Positions 1 to 8,582 of a stretch of 64,000 nucleotides of DNA are shown one piece after another. The DNA lies in NCBI RefSeq assembly GCF_937960835.1, contig NZ_CALGPC010000018.1:1-64000 (forward strand), in the 5' to 3' direction. The position numbers and the translations under genes are program-made. Numbering within the stretch: position 1 is the first letter of the stretch; each line of letters opens with the position of its first letter. This stretch comes from an uncultured Ferrovibrio sp. Lineage in GTDB: Bacteria; Pseudomonadota; Alphaproteobacteria; Ferrovibrionales; Ferrovibrionaceae. The notes under the pieces were generated by a model, which was given only the letters and a program-made list of their open reading frames with translations, had not been told where the DNA came from and searched no databases.

Positions 1-39
1 CGACATCTCAGGCGTAATCTCGGATAGTTGCTCCGTCAT
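1..39 (-). CDS. Possible start of a divergent gene, cut by the window edge
   Basis: Reading leftward from an ATG at 39 there are 13 open codons (MTEQLSEITPEMS) that run off the window. Only the start is present, so no family can be named. If real, it is transcribed divergently from the MocR-type gene and its start lies where that gene's missing N-terminus should be. A good ribosome-binding site is not obvious. This is a weak call based on an open frame and position only. Confidence 0.2.
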   Translation of the reverse strand, partial: MTEQLSEITPEMS

Positions 40-1389
40 CGGAATATTCCCACTGTTCAGTCAAGTACACAATTGGGGTCCAGCCGGGCGCTGGCCGTCG
101 ATCTGGGGCTGGCCCGAAATACGGTGGTCGCCGCCATCGACCGGCTGGTGGCGGAGGGCTATCTGGAGAGCCGGCGGGGGGCTGGCGTGTTCATCGCCTC
201 CGACCTGCCCCCGGAGGGGAACCCGCAGCGTCAGGCCCATTCGCCGGGTCTGTCCCGGCGCGCCGGGGCCTTTCCAGCAGTACACGCAGAAGGTGTGCTC
301 AAGACTGCACCGAGCCTGCTGGCCTTCGGCCAGCCTGCGCTCGATTTATTCCCCATAGAACTCTGGCGGCGTCTCTCGGCGCAGGTCTTGCGGCGGCAGC
401 CGGAAGCGGCGCTCGGGCCGGGCGATGCCCGGGGCCTGCCCGAGCTGCGGGTCGCGCTGGCCCGGTATCTCGCGGAGACGCGGGGTGTGGTCTGCACCCC
501 GGAGACCGTCGTGATCGTCTCCGGTGCCCAGCAGGCTTTGGACCTGATCGGCCGCCTGCTCCTCGATCCGGGTGATACCGCTGCCGTGGAGGATCCGGGC
601 TATATCGGCGCCCGCGAGGCTCTGGCGGGTGTGGGCGCCCGGCTTCTGCCGGTTCCCGTCGATGACCAGGGTTTCGACCCGGCGGCGATTACGGCTGCGC
701 CGACAACGCCGAAGCTTGCGATGCTCACGCCATCACACCAGTTCCCGCTCGGCATGACGCTGCCCTTGGCGCGTCGTCTGGCGCTTCTCAACGATGCACG
801 GGAGCGGGGCTTCTGGATTGTGGAGGACGATTACGACTGCGAATTCCGTTACGGCAGCCCGCCCATCCAAGCCTTACAGGGGCTCGATGGTGGCTCCCGC
901 GTGCTCTATGTCGGCACCTTCAGCAAGGCACTGTTTCCTGGCCTGCGGCTTGGCTATGTGGTGCTGCCGCCGGCGCTGGTGGGTGATTTCCTGAAGCTCA
1001 AGGCCACGGCCGATGGCTATGCGCCGGGATGGTCGCAAGCAGTGCTGGCCGCTTTCATCGCCGGCGGCCATATGGCTCAGCATGTCCGCCGGATGCGGAC
1101 GTTGTATCGCCGCCGCCGCCTCGCGCTCCTGGAGGCGTTGGATCGCCATGCTGGCGGTCCGCTGCGGCCGCGGCGCTCGGAGGCTGGCTTGCATCTCGTC
1201 GCCGAATTCGTCGATGGGCGCGATGACAGAATGGCCGCCGAGAAGGCCGTCGCCGCCGGTATCGGCGCGGTTCCGTTGAGCCGTTACGCCATTGCGCGGC
1301 AGCTTAGCGGATTGCTGCTGGGGTTTGCCGCGACGCGGGAGGAGCAGATCGACCGCGCGGTTCAGCGTTTGGTCGCCGCCTTGAGATAG
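28..1389 (+). CDS. MocR/PdxR-type GntR transcriptional regulator with aminotransferase domain, N-terminally truncated
   Basis: MocR-type regulators join a GntR winged-helix DNA-binding domain to a PLP-binding fold-type I aminotransferase domain and often control vitamin B6 or amine metabolism. The aminotransferase part is complete. The PLP lysine is K300 in GTFSKALFPGLRLGY, and the motif DDYDCEFRYG lies before it. The DNA-binding domain is not complete: the first residues that fit the family are SSRALAVDLGLARNTVV, which is the second half of the GntR helix-turn-helix. The roughly 40-50 residues normally before it are missing, and the same frame has a stop at 25-27. The TTG at 28 is simply the first in-frame start. 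The gene overlaps the tail-to-tail PNPOx-like gene by 28 bases, and that neighbour suggests a B6 or flavin-related role. The gene may be inactive. Confidence 0.75.
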   Translation: MLRHRNIPTVQSSTQLGSSRALAVDLGLARNTVVAAIDRLVAEGYLESRRGAGVFIASDLPPEGNPQRQAHSPGLSRRAGAFPAVHAEGVLKTAPSLLAFGQPALDLFPIELWRRLSAQVLRRQPEAALGPGDARGLPELRVALARYLAETRGVVCTPETVVIVSGAQQALDLIGRLLLDPGDTAAVEDPGYIGAREALAGVGARLLPVPVDDQGFDPAAITAAPTTPKLAMLTPSHQFPLGMTLPLARRLALLNDARERGFWIVEDDYDCEFRYGSPPIQALQGLDGGSRVLYVGTFSKALFPGLRLGYVVLPPALVGDFLKLKATADGYAPGWSQAVLAAFIAGGHMAQHVRRMRTLYRRRRLALLEALDRHAGGPLRPRRSEAGLHLVAEFVDGRDDRMAAEKAVAAGIGAVPLSRYAIARQLSGLLLGFAATREEQIDRAVQRLVAALR

Positions 1390-2036
1390 GCGGGAAGCGG
1401 CGTACCTGGCGCCAATTGCGGATCGGCCACCGGCTCGCCGAAGCCCTGTGCAAAGGGCTGAACGCCGGCCCAGACGGGAAGCGCCATATCCTCGGCATCG
1501 TCCTTGGGCGGACCGCTGCGGATCTTTGCCGCCGCTTCATCCAGCGGCAGGCGCAACACCATCGTCGCCTTGAATTCCTGCTTGTTCGGGCCGCGGATCT
1601 CCGCCCAGCGGCCGGGGGCCAGGCGCTCGGTGAAGGCCTCCAGAGCCTTAAGTTTGACCCCGTCCTCGACGCGCTCGAATGTCCCAAAGGCGACCACGGA
1701 GCGGTAATTCATGGAGTGGTGAAAAGCCGAGCGGGCAAGCACCAAGCCGTCCAGCAGCGTGACCGCGACGCAGGCCGGCGCGCCGGCGGTGAGGGCCATC
1801 ATCATGCGGCTTTTGGTCGAGCCGTGGATGTAGAGGTGATTCTGCTCCCGCCAGTAGGCAGTTGGGATGACGACCGGATGGCCCTGATCCTGGAACGCGA
1901 CATGGCAGACATAGCCGGCATCTAGGATGGCATGCACGGTTTCCCGGTCGTAATGGCCCCGGTCAGGGACTCGCTTGACCCGGATGCGTGGGCTTGGGGG
2001 ACGGACGCGGGTAGGGGCGGAAGCAGCTTGAGGCAT
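1362..2036 (-). CDS. Pyridoxamine 5'-phosphate oxidase family (PF12900-like) flavin-binding protein
   Basis: The 224-residue product fits the split-barrel FMN-binding family that includes NimA-like and PNPOx-like proteins. The family core starts near residue 28 (DRETVHAILDAGYVCHVAFQ) and contains the typical HGSTKSRMM and HHSMNYRSVV segments that line the flavin site. The true substrate cannot be told; these proteins are commonly F420- or FMN-dependent reductases rather than PdxH. The ATG at 2036 is supported by an AGGAGAAC ribosome-binding site. It is convergent with, and overlaps, the MocR-type regulator, a pairing seen often and suggestive of joint function. The N-terminal about 25 residues are proline- and arginine-rich and probably disordered. 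Confidence 0.8.
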   Translation of the reverse strand: MPQAASAPTRVRPPSPRIRVKRVPDRGHYDRETVHAILDAGYVCHVAFQDQGHPVVIPTAYWREQNHLYIHGSTKSRMMMALTAGAPACVAVTLLDGLVLARSAFHHSMNYRSVVAFGTFERVEDGVKLKALEAFTERLAPGRWAEIRGPNKQEFKATMVLRLPLDEAAAKIRSGPPKDDAEDMALPVWAGVQPFAQGFGEPVADPQLAPGTPLPAYLKAATKR

Positions 2037-2199
2037 ACAGGTGTTCTCCTTCGGTCGCTGCGAATACCGCGAATCCGGATCCCCAATAAGGGCCAGTATT
2101 TTGCAATGTTATGGAGCCAGAAAGGGAAGGGCATTGGTTTACGGGCCGGGGCCGCCATGCTACAGCCTGCCCCATCAGCGTGTTTGGAGTGAATAGACT

Positions 2200-2853
2200 G
2201 TGTTTGAAAGCCTGCTGATGCTGGGCAAGGGCGGTCTGGCGGGGTTCATCATCGCCGCGCCTGTGGGGCCGGTCGGCATTCTCTGTCTGCAGCGGACGCT
2301 CAGCCAGGGCCGCCTGAACGGGCTTATGGCCGGTTTGGGCGCCGCCGTCGCAGACGCATTCTATGGCTGCGTCGCGGCTTTCGGTCTCAGCCTCATTTCC
2401 CACTGGCTGCAGGAACACGAGCTGATGTTCCGCTGCGGCGGTGGCCTGTTCCTTTGCTTCATGGCGTGGAAGATGTTGCGCGCCGCCATACATCCGCCGC
2501 CACAGCAGACTTTAGAAGAGCCGATTCGTAACAGCGGCATCGTTGCGGGCTTCGTCTCCACCTTCTTTCTCACCGTCACCAATCCGATCACCATCGTCGC
2601 TTTTCTGGGCGTCTTTGCCTTTTTCGGCATCGGCGCTTTCGGCCTGTCCAACCAGATGGCGATCTGGCTGGTGCTCGGCGTATTCATTGGATCGTCGATT
2701 TGGTGGCTGTCGCTTGCCGTACTGGCCGGTGCCTTCCGGCATCGCCTGGGCCTGGGCGAGATGCGATGGGTCAATGGTTTTTCTGGGTTGCTGATGCTCG
2801 GCTTCGGCCTTTACGGCATCGGCAGTGTAATTTGGTTTTGGAGCCAGCAATGA
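2200..2853 (+). CDS. LysE/RhtB family amino-acid exporter
   Basis: This 217-residue inner-membrane protein has about six hydrophobic segments and the family's early glycine/proline motif (IIAAPVGPVGILCLQRTL). LysE-family proteins export amino acids or related compounds; the substrate here is unknown. The start is a GTG at 2200 with GGAGTG about ten bases upstream. It overlaps the next gene by the four bases ATGA at 2850-2853, so the two are translationally coupled. Pairing an exporter with an AstE-like deacylase suggests that a product of deacylation, or an N-acyl amino acid, is moved out, but that is inference. Confidence 0.85.
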   Translation: MFESLLMLGKGGLAGFIIAAPVGPVGILCLQRTLSQGRLNGLMAGLGAAVADAFYGCVAAFGLSLISHWLQEHELMFRCGGGLFLCFMAWKMLRAAIHPPPQQTLEEPIRNSGIVAGFVSTFFLTVTNPITIVAFLGVFAFFGIGAFGLSNQMAIWLVLGVFIGSSIWWLSLAVLAGAFRHRLGLGEMRWVNGFSGLLMLGFGLYGIGSVIWFWSQQ

Positions 2854-3806
2854 CAGCGCAGCATGGGGTTTTGCCGCCGATCGAATTGATGCCGAAGGAT
2901 CTGTCGGCGTATCGCACCGGGAATCGGGGCGTGGACTATGTGCACACGTTCGATTCAGGCCGGCCAGGGCCGCATGTGATCGTGAATGCGCTCACCCATG
3001 GTAACGAATTCTGCGGCATGATTGCCGTGACCCATCTGCTTGAACGCGGCATCAAGCCGCTGCGCGGCAAGCTCACGCTCATCTTTGCCAATGTGGATGC
3101 CTACCATCGTTTCGATCCCAGCAAGCCGTTTGAATCGCGCTTTGTCGAGCGCGATTTCAACCGCGTGTGGGATAACGACACGCTCGAAGGACCAGATGCG
3201 ACGGTCGATGTAAAACGCGCTCGTGCGCTGCGTCATATCTATGCTGAGGCCGATGCGCTGCTCGATCTGCATTCGACCTCCTATGCTGTGCCGCCGATGC
3301 TGATCCATGAGCCGCATGCGAAGATTGAGCCGCTGGCGCGTCATCTGCACTCGCCCTTACACCACGTCATCCTGCCCGGCGTGAAACATCCGGGCCGGCC
3401 GCTGATCCAGTATGGCGCCTTCGGCGACCCGCAGGCGACGCCGGTAGCCTTAGTAGTGGAATGCGGGCAGCATTTCGCACGTTCAAGTGGGGATATCGCC
3501 ATTGCGGTGACCATGCGTTTCCTCGATTTCTTTGGCCTGATTCCCACCGATCTTGCAGCGCAATATCGCCCCGAAGCGGGGCAGCCCAAGCGCTACGAGG
3601 TGACGGATGTGCTGGTGGCGAAAACCGACAACTTCGTTTTTGCCGCGCCATTCGTGGGATTCGAGGAGCTTCCCGGCGACGCGTTGATCGCGACCGATGG
3701 CGGCGAGGAGATACGTGCCCCTGCGGAAGGCTGCACCATCATCATGCCGACGCGTCGCATCATGAAGGGGCGGGACGTGGTTTCCATCGCCCGCCGTCTG
3801 CAGTAG
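2850..3806 (+). CDS. Succinylglutamate desuccinylase/aspartoacylase family zinc hydrolase
   Basis: The product has 318 residues when the ATG at 2850, inside the ATGA overlap with the exporter gene, is taken as the start; the frame is open further upstream but that stretch matches nothing. The M14-like zinc site is clear: H50 and E53 in THGNEFCG, and a third ligand H141 in LDLHST. DFNRVW at about 102 is the substrate-binding signature of AstE/AspA enzymes. Such enzymes cleave an acyl group (succinyl, acetyl or similar) from an amino acid or amine. There is no arginine succinyltransferase operon here, so the substrate is open. The C-terminal 80 residues form the usual beta domain. Confidence 0.82.
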   Translation: MTAQHGVLPPIELMPKDLSAYRTGNRGVDYVHTFDSGRPGPHVIVNALTHGNEFCGMIAVTHLLERGIKPLRGKLTLIFANVDAYHRFDPSKPFESRFVERDFNRVWDNDTLEGPDATVDVKRARALRHIYAEADALLDLHSTSYAVPPMLIHEPHAKIEPLARHLHSPLHHVILPGVKHPGRPLIQYGAFGDPQATPVALVVECGQHFARSSGDIAIAVTMRFLDFFGLIPTDLAAQYRPEAGQPKRYEVTDVLVAKTDNFVFAAPFVGFEELPGDALIATDGGEEIRAPAEGCTIIMPTRRIMKGRDVVSIARRLQ

Positions 3807-3841
3807 CGCCTGCCTTAACCGCAGGCATCAGGGTAGTTTTT
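3807..3841 (+). terminator. Possible terminator after the deacylase gene
   Basis: A GCCTGC/GCAGGC hairpin (3808-3826) is followed ten bases later by a TTTTTT run at 3836-3841. The gap between stem and T-run is longer than ideal, so termination may be partial. It separates the exporter/deacylase pair from the ABC importer operon. Confidence 0.3.
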
Positions 3842-3994
3842 TCACCACGACGTTTTTCGCATCAAGTGTAGACGGCCGCCCTGTGACAGCCCTATGATCC
3901 GGGCCAACGCCACGGCCCCTCACTGGGCTGCGGGTGGGATCTCGGTCCAGATCACAAATGGGCCAAACCAAATCGGGAGAAGGATTAGGGGACA

Positions 3995-5614
3995 ATGCAA
4001 CGAGGCACCTTTTTGAAGGCCACGCTTGTGGCGGCTGTTGCCGCCGTGGCGTTGCTCGGCGCTCAGCCGAGCTCCGCCAAGACGTTCAAGTGGGCAAATG
4101 ACGGCGATGTGAACTCGCTCGACCCGTATGCCCGCAACGAGACGTTCCTGCTGAGCTTCAATGCCAATTTCTACGAGCCGTTGTTCCGGCGCAGCCGTGA
4201 GCTGAAGCTTGAGCCGGCGCTGGCTGTTAAGGTGGAAATGCCGAGCCCGACGCTGTGGCGCTGGACGCTGCGCCAGGGCGTGAAGTTCCACGACGGTTCG
4301 CCGTTCACCGCCGATGACGTAGTGTTCTCGTACAAGCGCGCCGTGGGCAAGGGCTCGAACGTTGCCGGTAACTTCACTTCGATAAAGGAAGTTCGTAAGG
4401 TCGACGACTTCACCGTTGAGATCGAGACCAAGTACCCTGATCCGCTGCTGAACGACAAGCTGGCGCAGATCGGCATCATGTCGAAGATTTGGGCGGAGAA
4501 GAACAACGCCCTTGAAACCGCGGACATGACGAAGAACGAAGAGAACTTCGCTACCCGCAACGCCAACGGCACCGGCCCCTTCATGCTGAAGGTCCGCGAG
4601 CCGGACGTGAAGACCGTGCTGGTCCCGAATCCGAACTGGTGGGACAAGCCCGAGCATAACCTGACCGAGGTCATCTTCCAGCGCGTCGCCAACGACGCCA
4701 CCCGTGTCGCGGCTCTGCTGTCCGGTGAGATCGATATGATCTATACGGTCCCGCCGCAGGACGTGGAGCGCATCCGCAAGACCTCGGGCCGCCGCGTTCT
4801 GGAAGGCCCTGAGACCCGCATCGTGTTCCTGGGCTTCAACCAGCAGCTCGACGAGCTGCCGGACACCAGCGTGAAGGGCAAGAACCCCTTCAAGGACAAG
4901 CGGGTTCGTGAAGCGCTCTATCGTGCCATCGACATCGAGGCGATCAAGCGCACCGTGATGCGCGGCCAGGCTCGCCCGACCGCTCTGATGGTTGGCCAGG
5001 GCCTGAACGGCTATGATGCCCAGATGGACGTCCGTCCGAAGTATGATCCGGAACTGGCCAAGAAGCTGCTGGCCGAGGCCGGCTATCCGAACGGCTTCGA
5101 GACCCGCATGGACTGCCCGAACGATCGCTACATCAACGACGAAGCGATCTGCCAGGCCACCGTTGCGATGCTGGCCAAGATCGGCGTGAAGGTGAATCTG
5201 GTGGCGCAGACCCGCGCGAAGTACTTCGCGCAGATCCTGCGCACGGCCTCGGATATCGAGAAGTCGCCGCAGATCGCCCTCTACATGCTGGGCTGGTCGC
5301 CGGGCGCCACCTACGACGTGCATAACGTCTTCGAATCGCTGATCCAGACTCCGTCGGCGGCGACCAAGAAGGGCCTGTTCAATGCTGGCGGCTACTCGAA
5401 CAAGCAGTTCGATGAGCTGGCCGACAAGATCGAGCAGGAGACCGATAAGGCGAAGCGCGATGCGATGATCAAGGAAGCCACCAAGATCTACGTGGACGAC
5501 TTTGCCTATATCCCGCTGCACCAGCAGTTCGTTGTCTGGGCCGCGAAGGATAACGTTGATCTCCATCAGCCGGCGGACAACTACTTCCCGCTGCGTTTCG
5601 TCAAGATCAAGTAA
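3995..5614 (+). CDS. Periplasmic dipeptide/oligopeptide-binding protein (SBP_bac_5)
   Basis: This 539-residue protein begins with a clear secretion signal (hydrophobic residues 8-22, likely cleavage after SSA at 28) and then shows the family-5 solute-binding fold: the early NSLDPYARNE segment, FHDGSPFTADDVVFS near 105-120, and NGTGPFMLK near 190. It would capture peptides or a similar solute in the periplasm and hand it to the permeases encoded directly downstream. It is the first gene of a five-gene importer operon. A perfect hairpin follows the stop codon and may raise its expression over that of the membrane parts. The exact ligand cannot be read from sequence. Confidence 0.9.
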   Translation: MQRGTFLKATLVAAVAAVALLGAQPSSAKTFKWANDGDVNSLDPYARNETFLLSFNANFYEPLFRRSRELKLEPALAVKVEMPSPTLWRWTLRQGVKFHDGSPFTADDVVFSYKRAVGKGSNVAGNFTSIKEVRKVDDFTVEIETKYPDPLLNDKLAQIGIMSKIWAEKNNALETADMTKNEENFATRNANGTGPFMLKVREPDVKTVLVPNPNWWDKPEHNLTEVIFQRVANDATRVAALLSGEIDMIYTVPPQDVERIRKTSGRRVLEGPETRIVFLGFNQQLDELPDTSVKGKNPFKDKRVREALYRAIDIEAIKRTVMRGQARPTALMVGQGLNGYDAQMDVRPKYDPELAKKLLAEAGYPNGFETRMDCPNDRYINDEAICQATVAMLAKIGVKVNLVAQTRAKYFAQILRTASDIEKSPQIALYMLGWSPGATYDVHNVFESLIQTPSAATKKGLFNAGGYSNKQFDELADKIEQETDKAKRDAMIKEATKIYVDDFAYIPLHQQFVVWAAKDNVDLHQPADNYFPLRFVKIK

Positions 5615-5631
5615 GGCACCAGCGTCGATGC

Positions 5632-5655
5632 GCGGCCCGGCAATAGCCGGGCCGC
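5632..5655 (+). promoter_or_regulatory. Intercistronic hairpin between binding protein and first permease
   Basis: GCGGCCCGGC and GCCGGGCCGC form a perfect ten-base-pair stem around an AATA loop, with no T-run. In many ABC importer operons such a structure protects the upstream binding-protein mRNA and keeps permease expression lower. That role is inferred from position. Confidence 0.6.
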
Positions 5656-5676
5656 CGTCTTCCCTCAGACTGTCCC

Positions 5677-6663
5677 ATGATTGCGTTTATTGTTCGTCGT
5701 ATGGTTCAGGCCGTGCTGGTCATGCTGGCCGTGGCCTTCATCGCCTTCACCATGTTCAATTTTGTAGGCGATCCGGTGGCCATAATGGCTGGCCAGGATC
5801 TGCCCGCTGAACAGCGTGTGGAGCTGCGCAAAACCCTTGGCCTCGATGATCCGACGCCAGTTCGCTTTGCGCGGTTCGTCGCCAATGCGGCGCAGGGCCA
5901 ATTCGGCCTCAGCTATCGTACGACCGAACCGGTTGGCAGGATGATCCTCGATCGGCTGCCGGCAACGCTCGAATTAAGCCTCATCGCCGTCCTCGTCGCC
6001 CTCGTCATCGGCATTCCGATGGGCGTGTTCTCGGGGCTGTATCCGCATCACTGGATCAGTCGCGCGATGATGACTGTTTCATTGATCGGTATTTCTCTGC
6101 CGACCTTCCTGATTGGCATTCTCCTGATTCTGATTTTTGCCGTGATGCTCGGCTGGCTGCCGTCATTTGGACGGGGCGACACCGTGAAGATCGGCTTCTG
6201 GACCACCGGCTTTCTGACCGTTAGCGGCTGGAAGGCCATCATCCTGCCGTCGATCACGCTTGGCCTGTTTCAGATGACCCTGATCATGCGGCTGGTACGT
6301 TCTGAGATGCTTGAGGTGCTCCGCACCGACTACATCAAGTTCGCCCGTGCCCGAGGCCTGACCAATCGCGCCGTGCATTTCGGCCACGCGCTGAAAAATA
6401 CCCTGGTTCCGGTCATCACCATCACCGGCCTGCAGCTCGGCTCCATCATCGCTTTCGCGATCATCACCGAGACGGTGTTCTCCTGGCCCGGCGTGGGCCT
6501 GCTGTTCTTGCAATCGGTGCAGGCCGTCGATATTCCCGTCATGGCTGCTTACCTCGTGTTGATTGGGTTGTTGTTCGTGCTGATCAATTTGATTGTCGAC
6601 GTGCTTTATTTCGTGGTTGATCCGCGGCTGCGCTCGCAGGGCGCGAAGGCGGGTGCGAAATGA
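5677..6663 (+). CDS. Dipeptide/oligopeptide ABC transporter permease, DppB type
   Basis: This 328-residue inner-membrane subunit has an N-terminal transmembrane segment (residues 8-28), then five more. The family signature IDYIKFARARGLTNRAV-like stretch near residue 220 contains the EAA loop that docks on the ATPases. The N-terminal region with QDLPAEQRVELRKTLGLDDP is typical of DppB/OppB. The ATG at 5677 follows the intercistronic hairpin. Its stop overlaps the next permease start (ATGA at 6660), indicating coupled translation. With the DppC-type subunit it forms the channel of the importer. Confidence 0.88.
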   Translation: MIAFIVRRMVQAVLVMLAVAFIAFTMFNFVGDPVAIMAGQDLPAEQRVELRKTLGLDDPTPVRFARFVANAAQGQFGLSYRTTEPVGRMILDRLPATLELSLIAVLVALVIGIPMGVFSGLYPHHWISRAMMTVSLIGISLPTFLIGILLILIFAVMLGWLPSFGRGDTVKIGFWTTGFLTVSGWKAIILPSITLGLFQMTLIMRLVRSEMLEVLRTDYIKFARARGLTNRAVHFGHALKNTLVPVITITGLQLGSIIAFAIITETVFSWPGVGLLFLQSVQAVDIPVMAAYLVLIGLLFVLINLIVDVLYFVVDPRLRSQGAKAGAK

Positions 6664-7595
6664 TGTTGCCGTTTGCACGCGTCGTCGAATTCTGGCGCCA
6701 GACCACCGACAGCGACCTGTTCTGGAGCTTCAAGCGCTCCAAGCTGGTGATGGTGTCCGCCGTCATCACGGTTTTGTTTTTCATCATGGCTTTCGGCGCG
6801 CCTTACCTTGCGCCGCATAACCCCTTCGACCTGGCTTCGCTGGAACTGTCGGATGCCTTCAAGCCGCCGGCCTGGGAAGAGGGCGGGGAAATGAAGTACC
6901 TGCTCGGCACCGACGATCAGGGCCGCGATCTGCTTTCGACCATCATGTATGGCTCGCGCATTTCGCTCGTGGTCGGCTTCCTTTCGGTGATTTTTGCGAT
7001 GGTTCTGGGTATTGGCCTGGGCCTGATCGCCGGTTATGTCGGCGGTCCGGTGGACGGCCTGATCATGCGCATCGCGGATGTCCAGTTGTCCTTCCCGGCC
7101 ATCCTGATCGCCTTGCTGGTCGACGGCGTCAGCCGAGGCATCCTGGGCGAGGCGCGGCATTCCGACATCGCGGAAGCCGTGCTTGTGGTGGCCATCGGCC
7201 TCAGCTACTGGGTGCAGTATGCGCGAACGGTACGCGGCTCGGTGCTGGTCGAGAAGAACAAGGAATATGTCCAGGCCGCCCGGGTGATCGGCCTGCCGGG
7301 CCCGTTGATCGCGCTGCGCCATGTGTTGCCCAACGTCATGGGGCCGGTGCTGGTAATCGCGACCATCAACCTGGCGCTCGCCATCATTACCGAGGCGACC
7401 CTGAGCTTCCTGGGTGTCGGCCTGCCGCCGACCGAACCCTCGCTCGGTACCCTGATACGCATCGGCAATGATTTCTTGTTCTCGGGCGAGTGGTGGATCA
7501 CCATATTCCCGGGAGTTGTGCTTGCCGCCCTTGTCCTGTCGGTCAATCTCCTTGGCGATTGGCTGCGAGACGCCCTGAATCCCAAGCTCCGGTGA
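6660..7595 (+). CDS. Dipeptide/oligopeptide ABC transporter permease, DppC type
   Basis: The product has 311 residues. It shows the DppC/OppC N-terminal segment (about residues 1-45), the periplasmic LGTDDQGRDLLSTIMYGSRI motif, several membrane spans, and an EAA-type loop (EYVQAARVIGLPGPLIALRHVLPN, near 200-222). It partners with the preceding permease. The start ATG overlaps the previous stop by four bases and the next gene begins six bases after its own stop, so the operon is tightly packed. The family assignment is firm; the transported solute is not known. Confidence 0.88.
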   Translation: MMLPFARVVEFWRQTTDSDLFWSFKRSKLVMVSAVITVLFFIMAFGAPYLAPHNPFDLASLELSDAFKPPAWEEGGEMKYLLGTDDQGRDLLSTIMYGSRISLVVGFLSVIFAMVLGIGLGLIAGYVGGPVDGLIMRIADVQLSFPAILIALLVDGVSRGILGEARHSDIAEAVLVVAIGLSYWVQYARTVRGSVLVEKNKEYVQAARVIGLPGPLIALRHVLPNVMGPVLVIATINLALAIITEATLSFLGVGLPPTEPSLGTLIRIGNDFLFSGEWWITIFPGVVLAALVLSVNLLGDWLRDALNPKLR

Positions 7596-7601
7596 TCGCT
7601 C

Positions 7602-8582
7602 ATGACCAGCCCGAAGCTTCTTGAAGTCCGTAATCTGCGTGTCGAGTTTCCGACCCGGCGCGGCACGCTGGTCGCGGTTGACGACGTCTCCCTCGATATT
7701 GCTGCCGGTGAAGTGCTTGGTGTGGTGGGCGAGTCCGGTGCCGGCAAGTCGATGACCGGCGCTGCCATCATCGGCCTGCTTGAGCCGCCCGGCCGTATCG
7801 CGGCGGGCGAGATCCGCCTGGAAGGGCGGCGCATCGACAATCTTCCGTATAATGAGATGCGCAAGATCCGCGGCCGTCAGATCGGCGCAATCTTCCAGGA
7901 TCCTCTGACCAGCCTCAATCCGCTCTACAAGGTCGGGGACCAGCTCATCGAGACCATTCTGACCCATCTGCCGCTAACCCAGGCGCAGGCGCGGGATCGC
8001 GCGGTGAAGCTGCTCGAGGATGTCGGCATTCCGTCTGCTTCGGAGCGCATCAACCACTATCCACATCAGTTCTCCGGCGGCATGCGGCAGCGTGTCGTGA
8101 TCGCGCTGGCGTTGGCGGCCGAGCCGAAGCTGATCATCGCTGACGAGCCAACGACGGCGCTCGACGTTTCGATCCAGGCGCAGATCATCACCTTGTTGAA
8201 GCGGCTGTGCCGCGAGCATGGCACGGCGGTGATGCTGGTCACCCATGATATGGGCGTGATCGCCGAAACGGCTGATCGTGTCGCTGTCATGTATGCCGGT
8301 CGTATCGCCGAAATCGGCCCTGTGCAGGATGTGATCAAGCGTCCACATCATCCCTATACCATCGGCCTGATGGGCGCGATTCCGACCATGACCCACAAGG
8401 TGGAGCGCCTGACGCAGATCGATGGCTCGATGCCGCGGCTGAATGCGATCCCGAAGGGCTGCGCTTTCAATCCGCGCTGCCCGAAGGCATTCGACCGTTG
8501 CTATCGAGATCGACCCGACCCGATGCCTGCCGGCAACAGCCTGGCTGCCTGCTGGCTGGTCGAGGAGAAGGCCCATGTCTGA
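7602..8582 (+). CDS. Dipeptide/oligopeptide ABC transporter ATP-binding protein, DppD type
   Basis: This 326-residue ATPase has Walker A GESGAGKS (lysine 49), the ABC signature FSGGMRQRV, Walker B LIIADEP followed by TTALD, and the H-loop THDMG. The C-terminus carries the peptide-importer extension with the cysteine-containing motif GCAFNPRCP, found in DppD/OppD-type subunits, some of which bind a metal cluster there. It overlaps the next ATPase gene by eight bases. It would pair with the DppF-type subunit to power import. Confidence 0.9.
   Translation: MTSPKLLEVRNLRVEFPTRRGTLVAVDDVSLDIAAGEVLGVVGESGAGKSMTGAAIIGLLEPPGRIAAGEIRLEGRRIDNLPYNEMRKIRGRQIGAIFQDPLTSLNPLYKVGDQLIETILTHLPLTQAQARDRAVKLLEDVGIPSASERINHYPHQFSGGMRQRVVIALALAAEPKLIIADEPTTALDVSIQAQIITLLKRLCREHGTAVMLVTHDMGVIAETADRVAVMYAGRIAEIGPVQDVIKRPHHPYTIGLMGAIPTMTHKVERLTQIDGSMPRLNAIPKGCAFNPRCPKAFDRCYRDRPDPMPAGNSLAACWLVEEKAHV

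Noticed and set aside
3920..5566. A 548-codon open frame on the - strand opposite the peptide-binding protein
   Set aside because: The + strand frame has a signal peptide and a clear SBP_bac_5 fold; the antisense frame has no similarity and a shadow-type composition.
6606..7967. A 453-codon - strand frame across the permease/ATPase genes
   Set aside because: It spans two well-supported + strand genes and their junction, and is rich in His, Gln and Asp with no recognisable domain.
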